Under the pieces are notes generated by a model. The model searched no databases, was not told the DNA's origin, and was given only the letters and a program-made list of their open reading frames with translations. The position numbers were made by a program, and so were the translations under genes. From the NCBI RefSeq assembly GCF_904061905.1, contig NZ_CAJFCI010000057.1, positions 1 to 64,000 of the forward strand: 64,000 bases of DNA, written 5' to 3'. This document shows, one piece after another, positions 1 through 9,462 of the stretch; within the stretch, counting starts at the first letter, position 1; each line of letters opens with the position of its first letter. This DNA comes from Zestomonas carbonaria. GTDB taxonomy: Bacteria; Pseudomonadota; Gammaproteobacteria; Pseudomonadales; Pseudomonadaceae.

Positions 1-325
1 GGGGAGAGGGGTCTGTGGGTGGACGCATCTCCCCGGATTGCATCCGGGCTACCAGCTTCTGGATCCCCGCCTTCGCGGGGATGACGGATGAGCTTCGTAG
101 GATGGGTCGAGGAGCGCAGCGACGATACCCATCCTCCGGCCACCAGTCCCCAGGGAAACTTCGAACTGGCCTGAAACGCCGAAGCTTCGTCCCCTGTCAC
201 CCCTCTCCCATTCATGGGAGAGGGGCCGGGGGAGAGGGGTCTGTGGGTAGGCACATCTCCCTGATTGCATCCGGGCTACCAGCTTCTGGATCCCCGCCTT
301 CGCGGGGATGACGGGTGAGCTTCGC
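1..325. repeat. Direct duplication of a composite intergenic repeat
   Basis: The segment at about 1-98 recurs at about 231-325 with few differences. Each copy runs from a GGGAGAGGGG tract through a CATCCGGGCTACC segment to a palindrome (CCCCGCCTTCGCGGGG) followed by ATGACGG. The DNA between them contains another inverted GAGAGGGG pair. No gene is credible here; the open frames are low-complexity products of the repeats. The stretch lies beyond the 3' end of cheR. Confidence 0.75.
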
Positions 326-362
326 TCGCCCCATTCTACGGGCAGCCACTGCCCCCCCTGAA

Positions 363-1190
363 TCACTTCACCTTGTAGATGATCCCCGGACTGCACTGGA
401 CCATCTGGTAGTGGTCCGGCAGGCCGTTCAGCGCTTCGGAGGCACCCAGGAACAGGTAGCCGCCTGGCCGCAGGGTGGCGTGGATGCGCAGGAGGATGTC
501 GCGCTTCACGTCGGCGGAGAAGTAGATCAGTACGTTGCGGCAGAACACGATGTCGAACTTGCCAAGCACCGCGTAGCTGTCCAGCAGGTTCAGGGCGCGG
601 AACTCGACGCGGTTCCTGATCGCCGGCTTGACCGCCCAGCGGCCCGGCGCCTTGTTGTCGAAGTAGCGCTGCAGGCGATCCTGGGACAGGCCCCGGCCGA
701 TCGCCAGGCTGTCGTACTCGGCCGTGCGGCAGGCCTGCAGCATGGAGCTGGACAGGTCGGTGCCGAGAATCTGCACGCCGCCGCGCAACATGCCGGGGTT
801 GCTGCGCTCGAATTCGTCGATGGCCATCGAGATCGAATACGGCTCCTGGCCGGACGAGGACGCCGCCGACCAGATACGCAGGCGCTGGTTCGGGGTTTCC
901 TTGAGCAGTTCCGGCAGCACCCGCGACTTGAGCACCTCGAACGGATAGGTATCGCGAAACCACAGGGTCTCGTTGGTGGTCATGGCGTCCACCACCTGCT
1001 CGCGCAGGCCGCTGCGCGGCATGGTTTCCATGCGCTGGACCAGCTCACCGAGGCTCCTGATGCCGTTCTGCTCCATCAGTTTGTTCAGCCGGCTGGAAAC
1101 CAGGTACTGCTTGTTGCTGCCCAGCAGGATGCCGCAGGCCTTCTCCAGGAACGCCCGGAACTGATCGAAACCCAAATCACCTGAAGACAC
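363..1190 (-). CDS. cheR: Chemotaxis protein methyltransferase CheR
   Basis: S-adenosylmethionine-dependent O-methyltransferase that methylates glutamates on chemoreceptors during adaptation. The N-terminal helical domain (FRAFLEKACGILLG) is followed by the SAM-binding domain with RIWSAASSSGQEPYS and FDIVFCRNVLIYF, both diagnostic for CheR. I chose the GTG at 1190 (275 aa) because a strong AGGAGAG lies about 10 nt upstream and family members begin shortly before this FDQF motif. An ATG at 1211 and a TTG at 1223 are in frame but lack a good ribosome site. It lies 44 nt behind cheV and is probably co-transcribed. This matches the flagellar-locus cheR1 arrangement of pseudomonads. Confidence 0.93.
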   Translation of the reverse strand: MSSGDLGFDQFRAFLEKACGILLGSNKQYLVSSRLNKLMEQNGIRSLGELVQRMETMPRSGLREQVVDAMTTNETLWFRDTYPFEVLKSRVLPELLKETPNQRLRIWSAASSSGQEPYSISMAIDEFERSNPGMLRGGVQILGTDLSSSMLQACRTAEYDSLAIGRGLSQDRLQRYFDNKAPGRWAVKPAIRNRVEFRALNLLDSYAVLGKFDIVFCRNVLIYFSADVKRDILLRIHATLRPGGYLFLGASEALNGLPDHYQMVQCSPGIIYKVK

Positions 1191-1234
1191 TAAGGCCGCC
1201 TCTCCTGTCATGGATACCGCCAAGAAGATGACTC

Positions 1235-2167
1235 TCAGCCCCCATCCGTCACCCGGATGCGCTCCACCACGCGTGAAGCCAGGTCATCCGGACGGAACTT
1301 GGCGAGGAAATCGTCCGCCCCGACCTTCTTCACCATAGCTTGGTTGAACACGCCGGAAAGCGAAGTATGCAGGAGGATGTGCAGGTTCTGCATGCGCGGA
1401 TCGTGGCGGACCTCGGCGGTCAGGGTGTAGCCGTCCATCTCCGGCATCTCGATGTCGGAGATCAGCATCAGGAACTCGTCGTTGGGGTTCCTGCCCGAGT
1501 CGGCGAGCTGGCGCAGGTAGTCCAGGGCTTCGCGGCCGTCGTTCAGGGCGGTGACCTCCACCCCCACCGTCTGCAGGCAACGGGTCACCTGCTTGCGCGC
1601 CACCGACGAGTCGTCGACGATCAGCACGCGCTTGCTGACGGCCTTGCTCTGGGTCTCGGCGTCGATCACCCCCTCGGAAATCACCTCGGAAGTCGGCGCC
1701 ACCTCGGCGAGGATCTTCTCCACGTCGATGATCTCGACCAGTTGCTGGTCCAGTTGGGCGACGGCGGTCAGGTAGTGCTCGCGGCCGGTGCCCTTCGGCG
1801 GCGGCAGGATCTCTTCCCAGTTCATGTTGACGATGCGTTCCACCGAGCGCACCAGGAAGCCCTGCACCTTGGTGTTGTACTCGGTGATGATGACGAAGCT
1901 GTTGGCCAGGTCATCCAGGCTGCGCCGCCCGGTGGCCAGCGACAGGTCGAGGATCGGGATGGTGCCGCCACGGATGTTCGCCACCCCGCGCACCACCGGG
2001 CTGGACTTGGGCATCACGGTGAGCCTGGGGCACTGCAGCACCTCCTTCACCTTGAACACGTTGATGCCGTAGAGCTGGCGGCCATCGAGGCGGAACAGCA
2101 GCAGCTCCAGGCGGTTCTGCCCGACCAGTTGCGTCCGCTGGTTAACTGAATCCATCACACCGGCCAT
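1235..2167 (-). CDS. cheV: Chemotaxis coupling protein CheV (CheW-receiver fusion)
   Basis: 310 aa. Residues about 15-165 form a CheW-like domain (LLLFRLDGRQLYGINVFKV, VVRGVANIRGGTIPILDL) that couples receptors to CheA. Residues about 180-305 form a response-regulator receiver (RVLIVDDSS, the phospho-acceptor region LMLISDIEMPEMDGY, and a late conserved lysine in DDFLAKF). ATG at 2167 has GAGGAG about 8 nt upstream. It lies upstream of cheR on the same strand and divergent from flgA, an order conserved in pseudomonad flagellar loci. Its receiver is thought to act as a phosphate sink or adaptation module. Confidence 0.95.
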   Translation of the reverse strand: MAGVMDSVNQRTQLVGQNRLELLLFRLDGRQLYGINVFKVKEVLQCPRLTVMPKSSPVVRGVANIRGGTIPILDLSLATGRRSLDDLANSFVIITEYNTKVQGFLVRSVERIVNMNWEEILPPPKGTGREHYLTAVAQLDQQLVEIIDVEKILAEVAPTSEVISEGVIDAETQSKAVSKRVLIVDDSSVARKQVTRCLQTVGVEVTALNDGREALDYLRQLADSGRNPNDEFLMLISDIEMPEMDGYTLTAEVRHDPRMQNLHILLHTSLSGVFNQAMVKKVGADDFLAKFRPDDLASRVVERIRVTDGG

Positions 2168-2206
2168 GCCGCGGTCTCCTCATTCGTTGACACCGTCGCC
2201 CCGAGG

Positions 2207-2222
2207 CGGCACGGGCCTTGCT
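2207..2222 (+). promoter_or_regulatory. Sigma-54 (-24/-12) promoter of flgA
   Basis: cggcacgggccttgct matches yGGCACG-N4-TTGCW, with GG and GC at canonical spacing. Predicted transcription start is about 2233, directly at the flgA start codon. FleQ/sigma-54 control fits class II flagellar genes. Confidence 0.75.
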
Positions 2223-2233
2223 ACACAAGTCGT

Positions 2234-2995
2234 ATGAACCTGATGACGACATATTTTCGGCGCCTGGTGGCAAAACGCCACGCCATCTGCCTGGCAGTTT
2301 TACCGGGATTGCCATGGCTCGGCTACAGCTCCGCCGCAAACGCCACCACGACCCCGCCTGAAGTGCTTATCGGCACCGCCCAGGGTTTTCTTGAGTTCAC
2401 GGTCGAGGACTATTTGCAGCGCAGCGGCATCGAAGGCCGCTACGAAATACAGGTCAACCGCCTCGACCCACGCCTGCGCCTGGCGCAATGCGACAGGGAT
2501 TTGACGGCCTCGCAGGAAAACGCCGCGAGCCCCATCGGCCGGGTCACCGTCCGCGTGCGCTGCGACGGCAACTCGCCCTGGACGGTGTTCGTCCCCGCCC
2601 AGGTCAAGCTGTTCCGCGATGTGGTCGCGCTCATCCGGCCGATGAAGCGTGGCGAAACCATCGGCGTGGACGATCTCAGCCTGGTGGAGCGCGATGTCGG
2701 CCTGCTCGGCCAGGGCTACCTGACCGCCATGGAACAGGCAGTCGGCAAGACCATCACCCGCCCGCTGCTGGCGGACCAGGTGCTGGCCCCTGCGCACCTG
2801 CAACGTTCGCAGGTGGTCCGCAAGGGCGACCACGTGATGATCAGCGCGCGCGGCGGCAAGGTGAACGTGCACATGAACGGCGAGGCCCTGTCCGATGGCG
2901 CCGAAGGCCAGCAGATCCGCGTGCGCAACCTGAGTTCGCAGCGGGTGATCAAGGCACGGGTCGCCGGCCCGGGGATGGTCGAAGTGGCGTTGTAG
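2234..2995 (+). CDS. flgA: Flagellar basal body P-ring formation chaperone FlgA
   Basis: 253 aa periplasmic chaperone for FlgI P-ring assembly. An N-terminal signal peptide (basic RRLVAKRH, hydrophobic stretch, cleavage near AANA about residue 38) precedes an N-terminal domain with the paired cysteines typical of FlgA, then a C-terminal SAF domain (VALIRPMKRGETIGVDDLSL; VVRKGDHVMISARGGKVNV). The start is uncertain: ATG 2234 and ATG 2243 are both possible and neither has a Shine-Dalgarno. The sigma-54 promoter would start the transcript at about 2233, so the mRNA may be leaderless or nearly so. Divergent from cheV and upstream of flgMN. Confidence 0.93.
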   Translation: MNLMTTYFRRLVAKRHAICLAVLPGLPWLGYSSAANATTTPPEVLIGTAQGFLEFTVEDYLQRSGIEGRYEIQVNRLDPRLRLAQCDRDLTASQENAASPIGRVTVRVRCDGNSPWTVFVPAQVKLFRDVVALIRPMKRGETIGVDDLSLVERDVGLLGQGYLTAMEQAVGKTITRPLLADQVLAPAHLQRSQVVRKGDHVMISARGGKVNVHMNGEALSDGAEGQQIRVRNLSSQRVIKARVAGPGMVEVAL

Positions 2996-3114
2996 GCACG
3001 ACTCCTGTGGCCTGCCGGGGATGATTTTTCCTAAAATGCCCCGGTGAGGCGGTTATCGACGCGGCATCGCTCGACCAGTCTGTAGAAATTGGGATGAAAT
3101 GCGCGTTTTTACCC

Positions 3115-3141
3115 TAAAGTTTCTTCAGGCTCGGCCGAAAA
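3115..3141 (+). promoter_or_regulatory. Sigma-28 (FliA) promoter of flgM
   Basis: TAAAGTTT, an 11-nt spacer, then GCCGAAAA: a near-perfect FliA promoter (consensus TAAAGTTT-N11-GCCGATAA). It lies about 40 nt upstream of flgM and indicates late-class (FliA-dependent) expression of flgM-flgN. Confidence 0.85.
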
Positions 3142-3180
3142 ACCTGGCAAGCGTCCAACACCCTCAGAGGTTTTCGCATC

Positions 3181-3519
3181 ATGGTCATCGACTTCAACCG
3201 GCCCAACAATGCCGCCACGCCCAGCACCGCTGGACGTACCACCGGCACCCAGAGCGGGGCTCGCAGCGAGTCCGTCGGCACCCAACAGCCCGCTTCGCCG
3301 CAAGCGCCGACCGAGCAGACGGCGGCCCAGGCCGGTGAATCCGTGCAGCTCAGCCAGGAGGCCCAGCAGTTGCAGAAGATCACCGAAAAGCTGAACGACC
3401 AGCCCATCGTCGACAAGGAGCGCGTGGAGCGTCTCAAGCAGGCGATCGCCGACGGCAGCTACCAGGTCGACAGCCAGCGCGTCGCCAGCAAGCTGCTCAA
3501 CTTCGAATCCCAGCGCTAA
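3181..3519 (+). CDS. flgM: Anti-sigma-28 factor FlgM
   Basis: 112 aa. It binds and inhibits FliA until export through the finished hook-basal body. The N-terminal half is disordered and rich in Thr/Gln/Ala/Pro. The C-terminal half (about 50-112) carries the FliA-binding helices ([38 protein letters not shown]). A FliA promoter sits just upstream, giving the expected negative autoregulation. flgN follows after 71 nt. Confidence 0.95.
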   Translation: MVIDFNRPNNAATPSTAGRTTGTQSGARSESVGTQQPASPQAPTEQTAAQAGESVQLSQEAQQLQKITEKLNDQPIVDKERVERLKQAIADGSYQVDSQRVASKLLNFESQR

Positions 3520-3590
3520 GTCCCCCGGGCGCGCTGGAGATGTTGGACGCCCTTCGGGCCACACCGGCCCGCTGACTCCCAGAGCCTGCC

Positions 3591-4061
3591 ATGCACGATC
3601 TAACCCTGCTGCAACTGTTCAACGAGGACATCACCGCCGCCCGGCGCCTGCTCGAGCTGATAGAAGCCGAATTCCAGGCTCTCGGCGAGCGCGACCTGGC
3701 GCGCCTGGAAAGCCTTCTCGGCGAGAAGCAGCCCTTGCTCGCGCAACTTGCCCAACACGGCAACCAGCGCAACCAGATCATGGCCAGCCTGCAACTCGGC
3801 GCCGATCGCGCCGGCCTCGAAACCCTCGCCAGCCGCTCCGCCCAGGGCGCCGAGCTGCTGGCCCGTGGCGACGAACTGAGCGCCCTGCTGGAGGAATGCC
3901 AGGCCGCCAACCTGCGCAACGGCCGCGTCGTGCGCACCAGCCAGGCCTCGGTACGCAGCGTGCTCGGCATCCTGCGCGGCGGCAGCGACACCCCGGGGCT
4001 CTACGACAGCCGCGGCGGCACTGCCAGCGTCGCCACGCAGCGCCCACTCAGCCAGGCCTGA
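3591..4061 (+). CDS. flgN: Flagellar export chaperone FlgN
   Basis: 156 aa, predicted mostly alpha-helical. FlgN-family proteins are cytosolic chaperones that deliver the hook-filament junction proteins FlgK and FlgL to the flagellar secretion apparatus. The sequence shows the long heptad-like helices of the family (LLELIEAEFQALGERDLARL; EKQPLLAQLAQHGNQR). The call rests on fold character, size and the conserved flgM-flgN-flgZ order. Likely transcribed from the FliA promoter before flgM. Confidence 0.88.
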   Translation: MHDLTLLQLFNEDITAARRLLELIEAEFQALGERDLARLESLLGEKQPLLAQLAQHGNQRNQIMASLQLGADRAGLETLASRSAQGAELLARGDELSALLEECQAANLRNGRVVRTSQASVRSVLGILRGGSDTPGLYDSRGGTASVATQRPLSQA

Positions 4062-4152
4062 ACGAGCCGAACACCAGAACGAGACGGCGCGGACATAAAG
4101 GCAAAACGCCAGTATGCTAGCGCTGGAATTCCAGCCCGGAGATGCGCGGACC

Positions 4153-4890
4153 GTGTCCAACCCCTTCAACGCGGATAATGGCCCGCAACCCCCAAGAGTT
4201 CTCACCGCCCCCTTGGAGATCTACTCCAACCTGCGCCTGCTGCAGCAACACCACGATCCGCTGGTGATTACCTTCCATGAGCGCAGCCAGCGCTTCCAGA
4301 CCTACCTCATCGAGGTCAACCGCGAGCGCGGCTACCTGGCCTTCGACGAACTGATCCCGAACGACGGCGAACGCTTCCTGAGCAACGGCGAAAGCTTCAA
4401 GGTCGAAGGCTTCCACGAAGGCGTGCGGATTGCCTGGGAATGCCAGCACCCGGTTCAGTTCGGCGAGCTCGAAGGGCATCGTTGCTACTGGAGCCTGCTG
4501 CCCGGCGAGGTCCACTACCATCAGCGCCGCAACGCCTACCGCGCCCCTCTGAAGCAGACCCAGATGGTCGGCATCGAGCTGGCGGGCGACAAGCTGGCCA
4601 AGTCGCTGAAAGGCCAGATGCTGGATATCTCCGCCACCGGCTGCAAGCTGCGCTTCTCCGGCGACCTCGGCAAGCAGTTGCAACCGGGCCAGGTCTACGA
4701 GCGCCTGACCATCCAGCTCCCCTTCGGGACCCTGACCTGCGCGGTCGAACTGCGCCATGTGCAGTACGAAGAAAAGCTCGACCTGAGCTTCGCCGGCCTG
4801 CGCTTCCACCAGATCGGCGGGCTGGAACAACGGCAGATCGAGCGCTTCGTCTACCAGTTGCAGCGCGAGGCGCGGCGCGACGAGCTGTAG
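4153..4890 (+). CDS. flgZ: Cyclic-di-GMP-binding flagellar brake protein (YcgR/FlgZ)
   Basis: About 245 aa. An N-terminal YcgR-type PilZN domain ([20 protein letters not shown]) is followed by a C-terminal PilZ domain. The c-di-GMP ligand motifs are visible: RRNAYR (RxxxR type) and DISATGCKL (D/NxSxxG). On binding c-di-GMP this family interacts with the flagellar motor and restrains motility. I favour GTG 4153 because GGAG lies about 10 nt upstream and the conserved region begins there. ATG 4114 would add 13 residues but lacks a clear ribosome site. Last gene of the flgMNZ block. Confidence 0.9.
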   Translation: MSNPFNADNGPQPPRVLTAPLEIYSNLRLLQQHHDPLVITFHERSQRFQTYLIEVNRERGYLAFDELIPNDGERFLSNGESFKVEGFHEGVRIAWECQHPVQFGELEGHRCYWSLLPGEVHYHQRRNAYRAPLKQTQMVGIELAGDKLAKSLKGQMLDISATGCKLRFSGDLGKQLQPGQVYERLTIQLPFGTLTCAVELRHVQYEEKLDLSFAGLRFHQIGGLEQRQIERFVYQLQREARRDEL

Positions 4891-4893
4891 CCG

Positions 4894-6186
4894 TCAGACC
4901 TTCGGCTCGTCCGCCTGCGGCTCCGCAGTTCCCAGCATCTGGTCCTTGACCACCTGCTCGTCGACCCTCGGATCGAGCGCGGCCACCAGCGGCGAGCTGG
5001 TCAGGTTGTCCGGCATCGCCACGTGGTGCAGCGGCGCATCCTCGACCTGATGCAGGTGGGTGACCGCTTCCGGACGCACTCGCCAGACCAGCACCAGGGC
5101 GCACAGCACGACGAACACATACAGCATGTTGGCCCCCAGCAGGCGCATCAGCACCCCGCCCAGCAAGGGGCCGACGCAGGCGCCGACGCCGAAGGTGACC
5201 AGCAGCATGGCGCTCAGCGACACCCGCCGCTCGGTTTCCACGTGGTCGTTGGAAAACGCCACCGCCAGCGGATAGAGGCAGAACTGCAACAGGCAGACCA
5301 CGAAGCCGACGGCGAACAGCATCGGCAACGGCGCTTGCGGCAGTACCGCCAGGGGTAGCGCGGCCAGCGCCAGCAATATCGCGCAGCCACGGATCAGGCG
5401 GGCGCGATCATGGCGGTCGGACAGCCAGCCCAGCGGCCACTGCACCAGCAAGCCGGCCAGGATGCAGCTCCCCATGAACAGGCCGACCTGCTCGGTGCCC
5501 AGCCCCTGGCGCGTGGCGTAGAGCGGCGCGAGGCCGTAGAAGGAGCCGATCACCAGCCCGGAAACCAGTATCGTGGTCAGCGACTGCGGCACCCGTCCGA
5601 TGAAGAAACGCGGTTCCAGGGGCGCCGGGTGCAGCGGCGCCGGGTGCAGCTTGCGGGTCAGCGCCACCGGCACCAGGCACAGCGCGAAGCACAGCGCCAC
5701 CAGCATCAGCAGCTCCGGACCGAGGCCCGGATGCAGCACCAGCGCCAGTTGCCCCAGCACCAGCCCCAGGTAGGAAGCAATCATGTAGCCGGAGAATACC
5801 TGGCCGCGCTGGCTCGCCTCGGCCTGCTCGTTGAGCCAGCTCTCGATCACCATGTACTGGCACATCATGCCCAGGCCGACCATGGCGCGCAGCACCAGCC
5901 AGGCCGGCAGCCAGTCGAGCAGGCCGTGGCCGAGCACCGCCGCGGTGACCACCCCGGCGCAGGCGACGTAGGCGCGGATGTGCCCGACCCTGGCGATCAG
6001 CCGGTGGCCGAGCTTGCCGCCGAGCACCAGGCCGAAATAGTTGGCCGCCATCAGCGCGCCGACCCACAGGCCATCGGCGCGGTCGGCCAGGCGCAGCGCC
6101 AGGTAGGTGCTGAGCAGGCCGGAGCCGATCAACATCAGCAGGGTGGCGAAATACAACGCCCTGAAGGATTTCCAGATGCCTCTCAT
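4894..6186 (-). CDS. MFS transporter (YcaD-like)
   Basis: 430 aa inner-membrane protein with about 12 hydrophobic segments and MFS loop motifs (GGKLGHRLIARVGHIRAY; GWLSDRHDRARLI). Resembles YcaD/YfkF-type permeases of unknown substrate. ATG 6186 is the first good start. A perfect 15-bp tandem duplication (5621-5650) gives the loop repeat HPAPLHPAPLEP between the two halves of the transporter. The C-terminal tail of about 55 residues is hydrophilic. Its 3' end lies 3 nt from the convergent flgZ stop. Substrate cannot be inferred; the glutamine-synthetase-like gene upstream on the same strand might be functionally linked. Confidence 0.85.
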   Translation of the reverse strand: MRGIWKSFRALYFATLLMLIGSGLLSTYLALRLADRADGLWVGALMAANYFGLVLGGKLGHRLIARVGHIRAYVACAGVVTAAVLGHGLLDWLPAWLVLRAMVGLGMMCQYMVIESWLNEQAEASQRGQVFSGYMIASYLGLVLGQLALVLHPGLGPELLMLVALCFALCLVPVALTRKLHPAPLHPAPLEPRFFIGRVPQSLTTILVSGLVIGSFYGLAPLYATRQGLGTEQVGLFMGSCILAGLLVQWPLGWLSDRHDRARLIRGCAILLALAALPLAVLPQAPLPMLFAVGFVVCLLQFCLYPLAVAFSNDHVETERRVSLSAMLLVTFGVGACVGPLLGGVLMRLLGANMLYVFVVLCALVLVWRVRPEAVTHLHQVEDAPLHHVAMPDNLTSSPLVAALDPRVDEQVVKDQMLGTAEPQADEPKV

Positions 6187-6304
6187 TTGCCCGCCGGTGT
6201 CTCCTTGGCTCCGTTCGTAGGGGGTATTTCCGTACCAGCGGAAATGATGGGGGAAACGCCGGAACGGTCCATGCCTGAAAAGGTCATGGCCGTGTCCGGA
6301 TGCG

Positions 6305-7648
6305 TCAGGCCTGGGCGGCGAGCACACGCCGCTCCCACGGCGTGATCTCATCGAGGAAGCTGCCCAGCTCCAACGCCTTGCTAGCAATGTAGCCGTCGAT
6401 GAACTCGTTGCCGAACCATTCCCGCGCCAACTGGCTGCGCTTCAGACGCTCGATCGCCGTGTGCATGGCACATGGCAGCGTGAGCTCGTCCGGCACCGCG
6501 AACTCGCCCTGGATCGGCGGGCTCGGCTCCAGCTTCTCGTCGATCCCGTGCAGGCCGGCGGCCAGGCTGGCGGCCAGGGCCAGGTAGGGGTTGGCGTCGG
6601 CGCCCGGCAGGCGGTTCTCCACCCGCCGCGCGGCCGGCGAACTGGCCGGGATGCGCAGGCCGGCGGCGCGGTTGTCGTGCGACCAGCAGGCATTGTTCGG
6701 CGAGGCGTAGGGGTGGCAGAGGCGCTGGTAGGAGTTCACATGCGGGGCGAACAGCAGGGTGAAGTCGGCCAGCGCCGCCTGCTGGCCCCCGATGAAATGG
6801 TAGAAGGCCGGCGTCGCCTCGCCCGCCTCATCGCTGAAGATGTTCCGGCCGCTGCCCTGCTCCACCACGCTCTGGTGGATATGCATGGAACTGCCCGGCG
6901 TGCCGGCCAGCGGCTTGGCCATGCACACCACGGTCAGGCCGTGCTTGAGCGCCACTTCCTTGAGCAGGTGCTTGAACAGGAAGGTCTGGTCGGCCAGCAG
7001 CAGCGGATCGCCGTGCAACAGGTTGATCTCGAACTGGCTGACGCCCATCTCGTGCATGAAGGTATCGCGCGGCAGGCCGAGCGCCTCCATGCAGCGATAG
7101 ACCTCCGCGAAGAACGGCCGCAGGCCGTTGTTGGAGGCCACGCTGAACGCCGAATGCCCGACCTCGCGACGCCCATCCAGGCCCCGCGGCGGCTGGAACG
7201 GCTGCTGCGGATCGGCGTTCGGGGCGAACACGAAGAACTCCAGCTCGGTCGCCACCACCGGCGCCAGGCCATGCTCGGCGTAGGCGGCGATCACCTGCTT
7301 GAGCAGTGCGCGGGTGGACAGCCCGGAAGCCTTGCCGTCCAGCTCGACGGCATCGCAGACCGCCAGGGCGCGCGGCGTGTCGCTCCAGGGCAGGCGGTGG
7401 ATCTGCGCGGGATCGGCGACCAGCGCCAGGTCACCGTCGTCGCTGCCGTAGAAGCTGGCCGGCGGATAGCCGCCCATGATGCATTGCAGCAATACGCCAC
7501 GCGCCAGTTGCAGCCGGCGGCCGGCGAGAAAGCCTTCGGCGGTCATCACCTTGCCGCGCGGCACGCCATTGAGATCAGGGGTTACACACTCGATTTCATC
7601 GATGCCGCTCAAGCGTTCGGCGAGCGAACCACGGCCTTCGGTAGTCAT
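6305..7648 (-). CDS. Glutamine-synthetase-family gamma-glutamyl ligase (PuuA/PauA-like)
   Basis: 447 aa, the length of gamma-glutamylpolyamine synthetases. Glutamine synthetase motifs are present: the metal-binding TELEFFVF, the SSMHIHQS active-site histidine segment, the ATP/substrate region NNACWSHDNRAAGLRIP and the adjacent RRVENRLPGADANPYLA. Members of this subfamily attach glutamate to putrescine, other polyamines or amines rather than ammonia. In P. aeruginosa several paralogues (PauA1-7) serve polyamine catabolism, and the homologue near flgM is, from memory, PauA5. No other polyamine genes are adjacent, so the substrate is open. Confidence 0.85.
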   Translation of the reverse strand: MTTEGRGSLAERLSGIDEIECVTPDLNGVPRGKVMTAEGFLAGRRLQLARGVLLQCIMGGYPPASFYGSDDGDLALVADPAQIHRLPWSDTPRALAVCDAVELDGKASGLSTRALLKQVIAAYAEHGLAPVVATELEFFVFAPNADPQQPFQPPRGLDGRREVGHSAFSVASNNGLRPFFAEVYRCMEALGLPRDTFMHEMGVSQFEINLLHGDPLLLADQTFLFKHLLKEVALKHGLTVVCMAKPLAGTPGSSMHIHQSVVEQGSGRNIFSDEAGEATPAFYHFIGGQQAALADFTLLFAPHVNSYQRLCHPYASPNNACWSHDNRAAGLRIPASSPAARRVENRLPGADANPYLALAASLAAGLHGIDEKLEPSPPIQGEFAVPDELTLPCAMHTAIERLKRSQLAREWFGNEFIDGYIASKALELGSFLDEITPWERRVLAAQA

Positions 7649-7951
7649 GACTTCTTATCCTTGTAGAGACTGATGCCGCTCCCTATGGGCGACGCGTACA
7701 AAATACGCACCGCCCGTTCAATATTTCAAGCAGAAGGCGTTGTGGGTCGGTTGGTTGTGGATTCCTGTGCTTTTTATTGGGTTTCTTTTTATTGGGTCCC
7801 CGCGTTCGCGGGGATCCAGTATCCGTAGGCGCGAGCTCTGCTCGCGAAGCTTTTGCGTTGCCGGAGTTCGCGAGCAGAACTCGCCCCCACAGTCGGCGGT
7901 CGGGACACGTGATCTAAGCTGAACAGGAACGGCAGCCATCACGAGACCGGC
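7649..7951. other. Intergenic region between divergent ligase and sdaA genes, repeat-bearing
   Basis: 303 nt between the divergent glutamine-synthetase-like gene and sdaA. It holds a palindromic repeat unit (CCCCGCGTTCGCGGGG at 7797-7812) and a long inverted repeat at 7831-7884. No additional gene is supported. Confidence 0.7.
7831..7884. repeat. Long inverted repeat (hairpin)
   Basis: Arms 7831-7848 (gcgagctctgctcgcgaa) and 7867-7884 are reverse complements with one mismatch, separated by an 18-nt loop. It lies about 70 nt upstream of sdaA; could attenuate or be a degenerate REP doublet. Confidence 0.7.
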
Positions 7952-9328
<1,377 letters not shown>

Positions 9329-9354
9329 GCGAGGACGCCTGCCAAGCGCTCGCC

Positions 9355-9462
9355 TCAGCGCACCAGCACTACCACCAGCAAGCCCAGCCATACCGCCAGC
9401 AGCCCCAGGCACAGCCAGCCCCAGCGCCCCATGCCGCGCCAGGCGACCTTCCACGGACTCAT
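9355..9462 (-). CDS. Small single-span membrane protein of TonB-receptor operon
   Basis: 35 aa: a basic N-terminus ([16 protein letters not shown]) and one strongly hydrophobic helix ([19 protein letters not shown]). Its ATG overlaps the stop of the PepSY gene in an ATGA arrangement, so translation is probably coupled. No family is recognised with confidence; size and topology resemble DUF2474-type mini-proteins. It may stabilise or assist the PepSY membrane protein. Easily missed because of its size. Confidence 0.6.
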   Translation of the reverse strand: MSPWKVAWRGMGRWGWLCLGLLAVWLGLLVVVLVR

